Assembly (NCBI GenBank): GCA_008375315.1
Contig: CP032507.1
Coordinates: forward strand, 3,434,071-3,498,070
Origin: Ectothiorhodospiraceae bacterium BW-2
Lineage (GTDB): Bacteria > Pseudomonadota > Gammaproteobacteria > Thiohalomonadales > Thiohalomonadaceae
Direction of reading: 5' to 3'
DNA: 64,000 nt
Shown here: positions 1 through 8,925 of the stretch, in pieces
Numbering within the stretch: the first letter of the stretch is position 1
How the letters are laid out: each line of letters begins with the position of its first letter
Notes under the pieces: generated by a model
Seen by the model: only the letters and a program-made list of their open reading frames with translations
The model's database searches: none
Told to the model about the DNA's origin: nothing
Position numbers and translations under genes: made by a program

Positions 1-295
1 CCCCGATCCACCACGGTGCCCAAGGCGGCAGTGTCAATGCCAACAGCCAACCGGTAAGTAGCGCCGAGCCATCTAGCAGCGCCGGTTTAATCGGTTTAGC
101 CGCTATCTTGAGTGACAACGCCTCAGCGACAATCGCCGCGATAATGGTCACCAAAAACAGAAATATCGCCGGCCAGCCGTAGTGCCACAACCCAAAAAGG
201 GTCGCCGGTAGCAGCGCTAGGATCACCCAACCCATAGTCGCCGGAACGGAGCGGGCGCTATGGGTAAAAGGCCCAGCCGTGAGTGGTGCCATCAT
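1..295 (-). CDS. rnfD: RnfD, RNF electron transport complex subunit D (5' part, cut by window edge)
   Basis: RnfD is a membrane subunit of the RNF complex that carries covalent FMN and helps couple ion flow to NADH:ferredoxin electron transfer. Only about 98 N-terminal codons are present; the gene runs off the left edge. The translation begins MMAPLTAGPFTHSARS, then a hydrophobic helix, and has the RnfD-typical LLDGSALLTGWLLALTLPP segment. The ATG at 295 overlaps the rnfC stop in an ATGA arrangement, so the two are translationally coupled; the ATG at 292 is an alternative start. The FMN-binding threonine lies outside the window. The family call rests on similarity to known RnfD/RsxD N-termini and on gene order. 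Confidence 0.9.
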   Translation of the reverse strand, partial: MMAPLTAGPFTHSARSVPATMGWVILALLPATLFGLWHYGWPAIFLFLVTIIAAIVAEALSLKIAAKPIKPALLDGSALLTGWLLALTLPPWAPWWIG

Positions 296-1767
296 AAGAG
301 AGCCTCCTCCGCCCGCTTCTTCGCCTCAGCTTCCCGTTTGCGTTTTAATAACTGCTCCCGTTTAGCCCGTTTAATCGCCTCCATTCGTGCGCTTCGCGCT
401 TCGGCTAGCCGTTTGGTCTCCCCCTGCTGATGCTGCTGCCGCTGTCGAGCGGCCAGCTCCCCTTTAGCGTAGTTAAAGTGGTGTACCAGCGGAATGTGTG
501 ACGGGCAGGCCCAAGAGCAGCTACCACAACCGATGCAGTCGAGCAGCCCCAATTTGACCGAACTATCGAGATTACCGCTACGAATATGGGCCGCCATCTC
601 CAACGGCACCAGACCGCAAGGACAGGCCTCGACGCAGCCCCCACAGCGAATACAGGGACGAGGGGTATCGGCACTCACCTCGCGAGAGGTCAACGCCAAC
701 ACACCATTACTCCCCTTCACCAGCGGCACCCTAAGTGAAGGGATCGGCTGCCCCATCATCGGTCCACCACTAATGAGCTGTGCCGGCTGCTCCGATAGAC
801 CGCCACAGTAGTCGATTAGATCCTGTAACGGCGTACCAAGCGGCACCTCAAGATTTTTCGGCTGCCGCACCGCCCCACCACTGACAGTCACTAGGCGCGA
901 AATGAGTGGCCGTCCGGCATAGAGCGCCTCATGCACCGCAAAAGCGGTAGCGACATTGTGCACCACCACCCCAATATCGGCAGTTAAGCCTCGCGCGGGG
1001 ATCTCCTCGCCAGTTAATATCTGTAGCAGATGCTTCTCAGAGCCCATCGGATATTGAGTCGGAATAGAGACAATAGTGATCTCTGGCCACTGTGCCGCCG
1101 CCTGCTGCATCGCCACAGTCGCTTCGGGCTTATTGCGCTCAATCGCAATCGTAACCCGCTCGACCCCTAAAGCGTGAGCCATCAACCGAACGCCACTGAT
1201 AACCGCCTCTGAGCGCTCCTGCATCAGCCGATCATCGCAAGTCAAGTAGGGTTCACACTCCGCGCCATTAATCACCAGCGTATGCAGCTGATAGCGTTGA
1301 CGCAAATTGAGCTTAACCGCACTAGGAAAGGTCGCCCCCCCCATGCCGACAATGCCGGCGGCGGCCACCCGACCGGCCAGCTCTTTAGGGCTCAAAGCGA
1401 AGGGATCATCCAGAGGCTCAATAGCGGGGTGCCACGCCTCCTCGCCATCGGGCTGTAGTGTCACCGTCGTGACCAGCAGCCCAGAGGGATGGTGCGCCGG
1501 ATAGCCCCCGACCCCCATCACCCGCCCCGAAGTAGGGGCGTGTACCGGTGCCGAGATCATCCCCTGACTACGAGCGATCATCTGCCCCTTTTTGACCCGC
1601 TCTCCGCGATGCACCATTGGCGTCGCCGCAGCACCGATATGTTGCTGTAGCGGAATATGGAGTAGCGGCGACAGCGGTAGCGACTCCACAGCGACCCCAC
1701 TAGAGAGCTGTTTGCGCTCCTCAGGGTGGACTCCGCCACGAAGGGTAAACAGTTTTAACATCGACAT
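292..1767 (-). CDS. rnfC: RnfC, RNF complex NADH-binding iron-sulfur subunit
   Basis: RnfC is the peripheral subunit that oxidises NADH and passes electrons into the RNF complex; in diazotrophs this supplies reduced ferredoxin/flavodoxin to nitrogenase. The protein is 491 aa when started at the ATG at 1767 (MSMLKLFTLRGGVHP), which has a CTGGAG ribosome site 7 nt upstream; an in-frame extension to 1857 runs into rnfB and is rejected. Visible features are a glycine-rich GIVGMGGATFPSAVK loop (NADH/FMN-binding region) and two 4Fe-4S motifs, CIRCGGCVEACP and CIGCGSCSWACP, near residues 370-420. The last 60 residues are a charged, probably coiled-coil tail rich in Lys, Arg, Glu and Ala. It lies 20 bp after rnfB. 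Confidence 0.96.
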   Translation of the reverse strand: MSMLKLFTLRGGVHPEERKQLSSGVAVESLPLSPLLHIPLQQHIGAAATPMVHRGERVKKGQMIARSQGMISAPVHAPTSGRVMGVGGYPAHHPSGLLVTTVTLQPDGEEAWHPAIEPLDDPFALSPKELAGRVAAAGIVGMGGATFPSAVKLNLRQRYQLHTLVINGAECEPYLTCDDRLMQERSEAVISGVRLMAHALGVERVTIAIERNKPEATVAMQQAAAQWPEITIVSIPTQYPMGSEKHLLQILTGEEIPARGLTADIGVVVHNVATAFAVHEALYAGRPLISRLVTVSGGAVRQPKNLEVPLGTPLQDLIDYCGGLSEQPAQLISGGPMMGQPIPSLRVPLVKGSNGVLALTSREVSADTPRPCIRCGGCVEACPCGLVPLEMAAHIRSGNLDSSVKLGLLDCIGCGSCSWACPSHIPLVHHFNYAKGELAARQRQQHQQGETKRLAEARSARMEAIKRAKREQLLKRKREAEAKKRAEEALL

Positions 1768-1787
1768 TTTAGAACTCCAGGGCAGCC

Positions 1788-2315
1788 TCAGGCCGCTATC
1801 GGTTGAGGCCAGTACCAGGTCTGGAGCGTCGGTTTCAGCTCCCGCATCTCGATACACTCAGTCGGGCAGACATCAAAGCAGTTGCCGCAGCCGGTACAGG
1901 CATCAGAAAAGACCGCGTGCATCATCTTCGGCCCCCCCATAATCGCATCGGTCGGGCAGCGCTTAAAACATTTGGTACAGCCGACACAGAGGTGCTCATG
2001 AATAAAAGCGACGGTAGGGACTCTCTCCTCAACTTCAGAGAGATCGACACTCACCCCCAACTTCGCCGCTAGCGCCTCGACCAGCGCCCGGCCTCCCGGG
2101 GGGCAGAGAGTGACCGGTGCCTCCCCCGCCACCACCGCCGCCGCCGCCGGCGTACACCCCGGATAGCCACACTGGCCACACTGCGAGCCGGGCAACAGCT
2201 CCTCGACTTCGGCCTGTAACGGATTCCCCTCTACCGCCAGATATTTAGCGGCATAACCGAGCAGAGCGCCCATTAGCATCCCCATCAACAGCGTAATTCC
2301 AATTGCGGCAATCAT
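1788..2315 (-). CDS. rnfB: RnfB, RNF complex ferredoxin-type subunit
   Basis: RnfB relays electrons between RNF and soluble ferredoxin. It has 175 aa: an N-terminal membrane anchor (about residues 3-25), a four-cysteine cluster motif beginning CGQCGYPGC and ending with the Cys of TLCPPGG, and two bacterial ferredoxin motifs, [12 protein letters not shown] and [12 protein letters not shown]. The size matches the short gammaproteobacterial RnfB. It sits 38 bp downstream of rnfA in the same operon. Confidence 0.96.
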   Translation of the reverse strand: MIAAIGITLLMGMLMGALLGYAAKYLAVEGNPLQAEVEELLPGSQCGQCGYPGCTPAAAAVVAGEAPVTLCPPGGRALVEALAAKLGVSVDLSEVEERVPTVAFIHEHLCVGCTKCFKRCPTDAIMGGPKMMHAVFSDACTGCGNCFDVCPTECIEMRELKPTLQTWYWPQPIAA

Positions 2316-2353
2316 AACGAGACTCTCCCTACGATTTAGATTAACTGATTAAC

Positions 2354-2932
2354 TTAACCCGAAGTTAGACCGGCAAAGCCCATAAAGGCGAGCGACAGCA
2401 GCCCAGCCACCACATAGGCAATAGGTGCCCCCTGAAACAGCGCCGGCACGGCCGCTAAAGCCAACCGTTCACGCAGGCCGGCAAACATCACCAGCACCAG
2501 CGTAAAGCCGAGCGCTGAACCGAACCCATAGAGCAGACTAGCGACAAAGCCGTTCTGCTGCTGCACATTAAGCAGCGCCACCCCTAACACAGCGCAGTTT
2601 GTCGTAATGAGCGGTAAAAAGATCCCCAACACCTGATAGAGCGCTGGCGAGCTTTTCCGCACCACCATTTCGGTAAACTGCACCACCACGGCGATCACCA
2701 AAATGAAGCTCAAGATACGCAAAAAGCCGAGATCTAGCGGTTGCAAGATCCAGTGCTCCAACAGCCAGCTAGCCAAAGCGGCCAAGGTTAAAACAAATGT
2801 GGTCGCCAACCCCATCCCCAGCGCCGAGTCGAGCTTGCTTGAGACACCCATTAAGGGACACAACCCCAGAAATTTCACCAGCACCACATTATTGACTAGC
2901 GCGGTTGAGAGGATAATCAACATAAACTCCAC
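2354..2932 (-). CDS. rnfA: RnfA, RNF complex membrane subunit A
   Basis: RnfA is an integral membrane subunit of the ion-translocating core, paired with RnfE. The protein shows six hydrophobic helices and family signatures [19 protein letters not shown] and [17 protein letters not shown] chose a GTG start at 2932 ([15 protein letters not shown]), giving 192 aa, very close to the 193 aa of E. coli RsxA; GGAG lies 9 nt upstream of it. The internal ATG at 2923 would leave a short first helix and its only upstream GGAG is too close. It is the first gene of the operon, facing nifL across a shared control region. Confidence 0.94.
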   Translation of the reverse strand: MEFMLIILSTALVNNVVLVKFLGLCPLMGVSSKLDSALGMGLATTFVLTLAALASWLLEHWILQPLDLGFLRILSFILVIAVVVQFTEMVVRKSSPALYQVLGIFLPLITTNCAVLGVALLNVQQQNGFVASLLYGFGSALGFTLVLVMFAGLRERLALAAVPALFQGAPIAYVVAGLLSLAFMGFAGLTSG

Positions 2933-3048
2933 GGTTTGATACTCCGATCGCCATTGACGCCCGCTAGGGCACAATAACCGTACCAATAGTCGTTTTATTT
3001 TTCAGCTCAACCACATAGAGAATGCCGCTTCGATGGCTGTGATACCAT

Positions 3049-3064
3049 TGTCTGCTATACCACA
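3049..3064. promoter_or_regulatory. NifA upstream activator site (distal)
   Basis: TGTCTGCTATACCACA fits the NifA enhancer consensus TGT-N10-ACA exactly. It lies about 89 bp upstream of the nifL -24 element and 33 bp from the second site. The motif is nearly symmetric, so it could serve either nifL or the divergent rnf operon. Confidence 0.6.
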
Positions 3065-3081
3065 CACTCCGCGCCCCCCCT

Positions 3082-3097
3082 TGTCATGTTTGCAACA
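3082..3097. promoter_or_regulatory. NifA upstream activator site (proximal)
   Basis: TGTCATGTTTGCAACA is a second exact TGT-N10-ACA. Its start is 33 bp (about three helical turns) from that of the first, so both would lie on the same DNA face. It is about 56 bp upstream of the -24/-12 promoter. Confidence 0.65.
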
Positions 3098-3150
3098 ATC
3101 CCCCTCCCCCAGTGCAGAGCCACCGGTGTGAGGGTAATAAAAACTGTTCT

Positions 3151-3168
3151 TTGGTATAAGAATTGCTT
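3151..3168 (+). promoter_or_regulatory. sigma54 (-24/-12) promoter of nifLA
   Basis: TTGGTATAAGAATTGCTT has the invariant GG (3153-3154) and GC (3165-3166) separated by exactly 10 bp, as RpoN promoters require; the -24 half (TGGTAT) is weaker than TGGCAC. Transcription would begin near 3178, leaving a leader of about 28 nt before the nifL ATG with its AGGAA site. With the two NifA sites upstream, this predicts NifA autoactivation. Confidence 0.65.
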
Positions 3169-3205
3169 AAAATAGCCCACCAGCAGAACCTTAGGAACCG
3201 TCGTT

Positions 3206-4816
3206 ATGCAGTCGCACAAAACTCACTCCCCGCAGATGACTAACCGCTTTACCCCTCCCCTTCCCGACACACTCCCCGCTGAAGTCGTTGAGGCGATCGG
3301 GTTATCCGGTTACGGGGCACTGCTCCCCCAACTGCTCTTTATCGAAGCGGTTGAGCAGGCACCTATTGCGATATCCATTACCGATGCTAAGGCTAATATT
3401 ATCTATGTAAACCAACAGTTTAAATTGGTAACGGGCTACTCACGCGAGGAGGTCATTGGCCACAATGAGTCGATCCTCTCCAGTCGCTCTACCCCCCAAT
3501 CGATCTACCACGATCTATGGCGTACGATTCAGCAAAAACAGATCTGGCGCGGTAACCTAGTCAACGCCCGTAAAGATGGTGAGGAGTATCTAGCCGAACT
3601 GATTATCGCCCCGGTACTGCTCTCCTCGGGCGACATCGGCTACTTTCTCGGGATGCACCGCGATATCACCCAGCGCCACCAACTGGAACAGGAGCTCCAG
3701 TTTCAAAAACAGATGAGCGATGCCGTGCTCGACGCCGCGCCGATGGCAATGGCAGTACTCAATCAGCAGCGCCAGATAGTCCGCCATAACCACGCCTATC
3801 ACCTACTCAGCATCGACTTTAACCAAAAGCCGGTCACCGATCTGTTAATTAACGCCATTGAACGGCAGACGCAGTCTCAATTCGCCGACATGGTTAAACA
3901 GCAGCAGGGGTTCAGCAACCTAGAGATTCGACTCGATCTAGCCAACCACCACTCGCCACGCTGGTTTAGCTGCTCTGGGGTCTCGATTACCCGTCTTAGT
4001 CAGCAGACCGCCAACTACTTCAAACAGTCCAGTAGCGATCACTGCTGCCTGCTCTTAATCGCCAACGATATCACCCATACCCGCCAGCGACTCCATCAAG
4101 CGCAACTCAATATGCTGCGCAACACCATGGCCGAGCAGCAGGTGATTCAGACCATGCGCGAGGGGCTATCGGGAGCTATCTACCAACTACAACTGCCGCT
4201 AAATATGTTGCGTGCGGCTATGGCGCTCCCAGAACATAGTGATGGCCAGTCGCTACAGCAGGCGATTATACAGGCGCTCCACCTTAGTGATCGGGCCATT
4301 ATCAATCTACAACAGACCATGCCCGCACCGGTTAATGAGCAGCTAACCGCTATCGATCTAAACGAAACCATTCGTGAAATGCTACAGTTAGCGACTGAAG
4401 AGCTACTCGCTAACAGCGTTATCGTTGACTGGTTACCCGCCATGGTGCTGCCTCCCGTTAAGGGTCAGCGCAACTGTCTGCGCGGCCTATTTAAATATCT
4501 ACTCGATAACGCCCTGCAGGCGGTCAAAGAGTCGGGACGCGACCACCGTGAGATCCGTCTGCAGACCCACGCCACTAACGACTCCATTACTGTCGAGGTG
4601 ATCGATAACGGCAGCGGCATTTCGGAACGGGAACGGTTTCGTATCTTCGAGCCATTCTACTCCGGCTGGCGCCAGACCAAAGGCCATGCCGGCATGGGGC
4701 TGACCATGGCACAAGAGATTATGAACAACCACAACGGCTCCATTACCCTAGATGAGAACTTTATTGGCGGCTGCCGACTACAACTCACCTTTCCGATGAG
4801 CGATCTAGGGAGCTAA
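3206..4816 (+). CDS. nifL: NifL, flavin/PAS sensor anti-activator of NifA
   Basis: NifL binds NifA and blocks it when oxygen or fixed nitrogen is present, sensing redox through FAD in its first PAS domain. The protein is 536 aa. PAS1 spans about residues 45-155 ([25 protein letters not shown]) and closely resembles Azotobacter NifL; a second PAS follows at 170-290. The GHKL domain keeps the N box (DNALQAV, 434-440), G1 (DNGSGI, 467-472) and G2 (HAGMGL, 494-499). The H-box position has YQLQLP (326-331) instead of a histidine, which fits control by protein contact rather than phosphotransfer. It is 2 bp from nifA, so coexpression is expected. Confidence 0.92.
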   Translation: MQSHKTHSPQMTNRFTPPLPDTLPAEVVEAIGLSGYGALLPQLLFIEAVEQAPIAISITDAKANIIYVNQQFKLVTGYSREEVIGHNESILSSRSTPQSIYHDLWRTIQQKQIWRGNLVNARKDGEEYLAELIIAPVLLSSGDIGYFLGMHRDITQRHQLEQELQFQKQMSDAVLDAAPMAMAVLNQQRQIVRHNHAYHLLSIDFNQKPVTDLLINAIERQTQSQFADMVKQQQGFSNLEIRLDLANHHSPRWFSCSGVSITRLSQQTANYFKQSSSDHCCLLLIANDITHTRQRLHQAQLNMLRNTMAEQQVIQTMREGLSGAIYQLQLPLNMLRAAMALPEHSDGQSLQQAIIQALHLSDRAIINLQQTMPAPVNEQLTAIDLNETIREMLQLATEELLANSVIVDWLPAMVLPPVKGQRNCLRGLFKYLLDNALQAVKESGRDHREIRLQTHATNDSITVEVIDNGSGISERERFRIFEPFYSGWRQTKGHAGMGLTMAQEIMNNHNGSITLDENFIGGCRLQLTFPMSDLGS

Positions 4817-4818
4817 CT

Positions 4819-6372
4819 ATGGGGCCATACTCTGACGCTGAACCACTAAGCTCACGCCACCTTGAAGTTGAACTAGCCACCCTCTACGCCGTTAGTCAGA
4901 CCTTAAGCCGTTCGCTCGATTTTCGGGAGACACTGCTAGAGGTGTTAAAAAATCTAAACGATATCGGCCAGCTCCACCACGGCATGATCACCCTCTTAGA
5001 TGAAGAGAGCGGAGATCTACTAGTCACAGCGCTACACGAAGATCCAGGCGTTAACAGCTCGGTACGCTACCGCCGTGGCGAAGGGGTCTTAGGTACTATT
5101 CTCGAAAGCGGTGAGCCTCTCCTCATCGGCCGTATTGCCGATGATAACCGCTTTTTAGATCGTCTCGGCATCTATGAGCGCACCCTCCCCTTTATCGGCG
5201 TTCCCATCTACATCGGCGAGGAGGTTGCCGGCGTTCTCGCAGTACAGCCCGAGTCGTGTTACGCCGATTTGAGCAAGCATCAACGCTTTGTCGAGATGAT
5301 CGCCAATCTCATTGGACAGAGTGTGCGCCTAGCCCGCCAAATCAGAGCCCAACAGCGAGCGCTAGAGAGTGAACGAGACTCACTGCGGCGCAAAGTACGC
5401 TCTGATCACAGCTTTGCCAATATGATTGGCCGCTCTCGCTCAATGCAGACTATCTTTGATCAAATTCGACAGGTCGCCAAATGGGATACCACCGTGCTCA
5501 TTCGGGGGGAGTCGGGCACTGGCAAAGAGCTCATTGCCAATGCGATTCACTACAACTCCCAGCGCAGTAACGGCCCCTTTATCAAACTCAACTGTGCGGC
5601 ACTACCCGATAATCTGCTCGAATCGGAGATATTTGGCCACGAAAAGGGGGCCTTCACCGGTGCGGTCTCTCAACGCAAGGGGCGCTTCGAACAGGCGCAC
5701 GGCGGCACCCTCTTTTTAGATGAGATTGGCGAAATTTCCGCCGCTTTTCAGGCCAAACTATTACGAGTGCTGCAGGAGGGCGAGTTTGAGCGGGTCGGTG
5801 GAACTCGAACCCAAAAAGTCAATGTGCGCATTATTGCCGCTACGAACTGCGATCTCGAATCTGGCGTCAAAGAGGGTGATTTTCGCCAAGATCTCTACTA
5901 CCGTCTCAATGTGATGCCGCTCCACCCCCCACCGCTACGGCAACGGATGGAGGATATTCCCGAACTCGCGCGTTTTTTAATCACCAAAATCGGCAAAAAT
6001 CAGGGGCGCACGATTACAATCGACGACAAGGCGCTAGCGCTGCTGCTGCGCCACGACTGGCCCGGCAATGTGCGCGAGTTAGAGAACTGCCTAGAGCGAG
6101 CGGCAGTGATGAGTGATAACGGTCAAATCGACCCCCGTGCAGTACAGATGGCCGGCATCAATCCCGCCTCCCCCCTCTCCACAGCCGCCACGACTCCGGC
6201 GACTACCGCTATCGATCTGAGCGATCCGGAGTTAGATGAGCGGGAGCGAGTCATCGCCGCCCTAGAGCAGACCGGATGGGTTCAGGCCAAAGCGGCGCGG
6301 CTATTAGGGATGACCCCTAGGCAGATAGCCTACCGCATTCAGACGCTAAATATTGAAGTTAAGCAGTATTAA
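4819..6372 (+). CDS. nifA: NifA, sigma54-dependent activator of nitrogen-fixation genes
   Basis: NifA activates nif promoters from TGT-N10-ACA enhancers. The 517-aa protein has a GAF domain (about 20-170), a linker coiled coil, a AAA+ domain with Walker A GESGTGKE (230-237), the sigma54-contact loop GAFTGA (277-282) and Walker [12 protein letters not shown] (295-305), and a C-terminal Fis-type helix-turn-helix (about 475-515, [18 protein letters not shown]). No cysteine cluster is seen between the AAA+ domain and the HTH, as in NifL-controlled NifA proteins; oxygen control would come through NifL. nifB, which often follows, is absent; an accessory island begins instead. Confidence 0.95.
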   Translation: MGPYSDAEPLSSRHLEVELATLYAVSQTLSRSLDFRETLLEVLKNLNDIGQLHHGMITLLDEESGDLLVTALHEDPGVNSSVRYRRGEGVLGTILESGEPLLIGRIADDNRFLDRLGIYERTLPFIGVPIYIGEEVAGVLAVQPESCYADLSKHQRFVEMIANLIGQSVRLARQIRAQQRALESERDSLRRKVRSDHSFANMIGRSRSMQTIFDQIRQVAKWDTTVLIRGESGTGKELIANAIHYNSQRSNGPFIKLNCAALPDNLLESEIFGHEKGAFTGAVSQRKGRFEQAHGGTLFLDEIGEISAAFQAKLLRVLQEGEFERVGGTRTQKVNVRIIAATNCDLESGVKEGDFRQDLYYRLNVMPLHPPPLRQRMEDIPELARFLITKIGKNQGRTITIDDKALALLLRHDWPGNVRELENCLERAAVMSDNGQIDPRAVQMAGINPASPLSTAATTPATTAIDLSDPELDERERVIAALEQTGWVQAKAARLLGMTPRQIAYRIQTLNIEVKQY

Positions 6373-6516
6373 TTCAGCTAGCTGCTCCCGACTCATCTTT
6401 GCTAGCTGTTCTGCGCTTAATTTGAGATCTTTGAGCGGTGCCTAGCGCTTATCGGGGCGACTCTCAAAAGTGAAACACATTTTGAGGCTAATGTTACGCT
6501 ATGGTGCCGTAAGGTT

Positions 6517-6834
6517 ACGCCCGGAGCACTTTTTAGCTATCTAACAGCCGTCATGCGGGGGAGTGAACCCCGGTATCTAGGTCACAATCCCGCGGGTGCG
6601 GCGATGATTGTGCTGCTGTTGCTATCACTAACAGGGCTCTGTGCTACCGGTATTCTCTATACCACCGATCTTTTTTGGGGGGTAGAGTGGGTCGAAGAGC
6701 TACATGAAGCACTAGCTCATCTGCTGTTAGGTTTAGTCGCGGTACATATTATCGGTGTCATCTTCACCGGCAGACGCCATCAGGAGAATCTGCCTCGGGC
6801 AATGATTACCGGCTATAAACGACCTCTTAATTGA
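6517..6834 (+). pseudogene. 3' fragment of a cytochrome b561-type (dihaem membrane cytochrome b) gene
   Basis: The frame reads ALFSYLTAVMRGSEPRYLGHNPAG, then two hydrophobic helices with histidines in LHEALAHLLLG and VAVHIIG, and ends RAMITGYKRPLN. This matches the C-terminal half of soluble-haem-partner cytochrome b561 proteins (normally about 180-220 aa). Homology-like sequence starts near 6517 and the frame is open only from 6421, with no credible N-terminal haem helices, so the 5' half is missing. An ATG at 6553 could give a 93-aa product, but without two of the four haem-bearing helices. It is probably a remnant left when the neighbouring island rearranged. Confidence 0.6.
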
Positions 6835-7018
6835 CACCATTTAAAGGGCACCCACGGGGGGGTGCCCCTACGCAAACATAAAACTGTGTAGAACGCTGTA
6901 AGCTGTTCACGCATTGCCGCTGCTAGCCCTAGGTTTTCGATTTTGTCGAGAATCGGTTTATCGTACTCATTAGTCAGAACCACCACCTTCTATTGCCTTG
7001 CTGTTACTCGACGACGGT
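6835..7018 (-). repeat. Palindrome plus decayed ATPase fragment at the downstream end of the array
   Basis: This holds a GGGCACCC...GGGTGCCCC palindrome (6846-6868) followed by a minus-strand fragment reading NEYDKPILDKIENLGLAAAM, homologous to the Walker B region of the array genes but diverged from all four. It repeats the composition of the spacers between the copies, so the array unit extends past the last full gene. The b-type cytochrome fragment stops right beside the palindrome. Confidence 0.7.
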
Positions 7019-8587
7019 TTAATCGACCGCCCGCCAATCGGCCTGTAGCAGGTTTCGTTGTACCGTACTAAAGACTAATCCTAGCTCAAACACCCCTTTG
7101 CCGCTGCCGCGATACTTTTTAGCATACTCTTTCTGTTCGATCTGTTTCAGGGCGGCGTTTGGCTCTCCCTGCTCTACCGGAGTTGCCCGCTTGTCGATCT
7201 TAATTTCGGTGATGTAGGTGTAGCCCTCAACCTGAATCACCAAATCGACTTGGCCGTGGTTAGTGATATCTTCGGGAATAATGGTCGCATTGAGGCTGGC
7301 AAAGAAGGCGTAGAGCACGCTGGCGTAGTAGCCTTCCGCTTCGGGCAGGTCGTTGTTGGTGAAGTTGCGCCATGGAATGCTGGCAAACAGGCGCTTGATG
7401 GTGGCGATGAGGTCGGGCAGGTTGGCACTTTGCAGCGCTTTAACCAACGCACTTTTGTAGGCGAGCCGTTGGGCACCAATGCCGCTATAGTCGCTGGAAA
7501 ACTGGTTATAGAGGGCAGTTTGCACCTCGTGATTGGGTATGGTTAGCCGATAGGCAATCTCATCGGCCACCCTAGTCACTTTATCAATCGTCAGATAGCC
7601 GCTCTGAAACAGTAGCGTGATCGGGTCGATATTTTCGATATCAAACGAATCGAGAATCTCTTCACCCACCTCAATAGCCTCCAAATCGGGCAGAAAGTAG
7701 CGATTTTGCTGAAACAGTTTGATTAAAAACGATGGGCTGCCGGTCTCAAACCAGTAGTTGCGGTAGGTTTGATTTTTGGCGATAAATAACAGAATATCGA
7801 AGGGATTGTAAACGGATTCACCAAGAAAATTGTAGCCGTTGTACCAGCGTTTTAGCTTCTCCCAATCGACACCGGTAAGATGTTCTGCAAAGGAGGTTTC
7901 AAGGTCTGTTTGGGTGTAGCCGCAGATGGTGGCATAGTTATCATCGAGAGTCATATCCATTAACTGGTTAATGCCGCTGAAGATACTCACCTTGCTAAAT
8001 TTGGTGACGCCGGTCATAAAGATAAATTGGATTGAAGCATCCATCCCCTTCATCACCGAGTAGAGGTTTTTCACCCCTTCGCGCAGTTCAGCAGCGCGGT
8101 CTGGGTGTTCGATGTTATCGAGGATTGGTTTGTCGTATTCGTCGATAAGAATGACTACCTTTTGGCCATATTTCTCTTCGGCGGCGCGAATGAGATGTTC
8201 AAAGCAGCCGGGGGCATCCTCTTTATCCCAGTCACACTCAATCTGCAGACGGCGCTGGTTGTCATAGAGAATATTGAAAATCCGCTTATCCAGTTGCGCC
8301 CGTGTCTGCATCGAACCACTGGCAAAGTCGATTTTTATCACCGGAAAGGTGCGGCTCCAGTCCCATTTATCTTCGATATACAAGCCGCTAAACAGCCGGC
8401 GATTGCCCTCAAATAGCTCTTTTAAGGTATCGACCAGCAGGCTTTTACCAAAGCGGCGTGGACGGGAGAGGAAGTAGCGCCCCATTTTCTGCGCCATCGG
8501 CAGGAGGATGTCGGTTTTGTCGATATAGACCATCTGCTCATCAATGATGGAGGAGAGAGTGTTAATGCCTATCGGTAGGTGTTTCAT
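7019..8587 (-). CDS. AAA-ATPase-like / PD-(D/E)XK nuclease family protein, array copy 1
   Basis: 522 aa, of the predicted AAA-ATPase (PF09820-like) plus PD-(D/E)XK (PDDEXK_9, formerly DUF1703) family, whose cellular role is not established. Walker A is RRFGKS (44-49), Walker B VVILIDEYD (144-152), a sensor-like stretch TGVTKFSKVSIFSGINQL follows, and the nuclease site is D448 with E461-I-K463. All key residues are intact. This copy is nearly identical to copies 2-4 except for a private block at residues 90-135 (DNA 8183-8320), where SGSMQTRAQLDKRI replaces the AGAVFHSRSELDQEI of the others. The start ATG overlaps the stop of a short upstream ORF by 4 bp; GGAG lies 12 nt upstream. It is the most downstream copy. 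Confidence 0.88.
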   Translation of the reverse strand: MKHLPIGINTLSSIIDEQMVYIDKTDILLPMAQKMGRYFLSRPRRFGKSLLVDTLKELFEGNRRLFSGLYIEDKWDWSRTFPVIKIDFASGSMQTRAQLDKRIFNILYDNQRRLQIECDWDKEDAPGCFEHLIRAAEEKYGQKVVILIDEYDKPILDNIEHPDRAAELREGVKNLYSVMKGMDASIQFIFMTGVTKFSKVSIFSGINQLMDMTLDDNYATICGYTQTDLETSFAEHLTGVDWEKLKRWYNGYNFLGESVYNPFDILLFIAKNQTYRNYWFETGSPSFLIKLFQQNRYFLPDLEAIEVGEEILDSFDIENIDPITLLFQSGYLTIDKVTRVADEIAYRLTIPNHEVQTALYNQFSSDYSGIGAQRLAYKSALVKALQSANLPDLIATIKRLFASIPWRNFTNNDLPEAEGYYASVLYAFFASLNATIIPEDITNHGQVDLVIQVEGYTYITEIKIDKRATPVEQGEPNAALKQIEQKEYAKKYRGSGKGVFELGLVFSTVQRNLLQADWRAVD

Positions 8588-8817
8588 GTAAGTAAGTTAC
8601 TCCGCTTGCCTAAGATAACGGGTTCCCATGCGCCTGCGTGGGAACGAGAAATATAGACCATGTCGTTGTCGATTAACATCGTTATCACCGTAGGGGCAGG
8701 CCCCTGTGCCTGCCCTGATGTCGTCCAATCATAATATGGGTACCGGCAAGATGGGTACCCACGGGGGGGTGCCCCTACGCAAACATAAAACTGTGTAGAA
8801 CGCTGTAAGCTGTTCAC
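8584..8817 (-). pseudogene. Short composite ORF overlapping the start of copy 1
   Basis: 77 codons. The C-terminal third reads MLIDNDMVYI (an N-terminal piece of an array-type ATPase) running into SRSHAGAWEPVILG, which is the translated palindrome. The upstream part is translated palindromic repeat. Its TGA overlaps the ATG of copy 1 (ATGA). It is probably fused debris that stayed open, but it could act as a coupling leader. Confidence 0.45.
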
Positions 8818-8925
8818 GCATTGCCGCTGCTAGCCCTAGGTTTTCGATTTTGTCGAGAATCGGTTTATCGTACTCATTAACCAGAATCACCACCTTCTAT
8901 TGCCTTACTGTTACTCGACGACGGT
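8588..8925 (-). repeat. Array spacer 1 (338 bp): three palindromes between ATPase gene fragments
   Basis: Between copies 1 and 2. It contains a GTTCCC...GGGAAC palindrome (8622-8645), a decayed ATPase start, a GGGCAGG...CCTGCCC palindrome (8694-8715), a GGGTACCC...GGGTGCCCC palindrome (8753-8775), and a Walker B-region fragment whose NEYDKP motif lies near 8860-8885. It is 16 bp longer than spacers 2 and 3 because a short segment around GGGTACC is duplicated (about 8738-8756). Confidence 0.8.

Noticed and set aside
2933-3048. sigma54 promoter facing rnfA
   Set aside because: I tested every minus-strand GG-N10-GC possibility in this interval and found none; the rnf promoter remains unidentified.
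3113-3130. NtrC-like site TGCAGAGCCACCGGTGTG before nifL
   Set aside because: The half-sites match weakly and the spacing is 6 rather than 5, so it is less convincing than the two exact NifA motifs.
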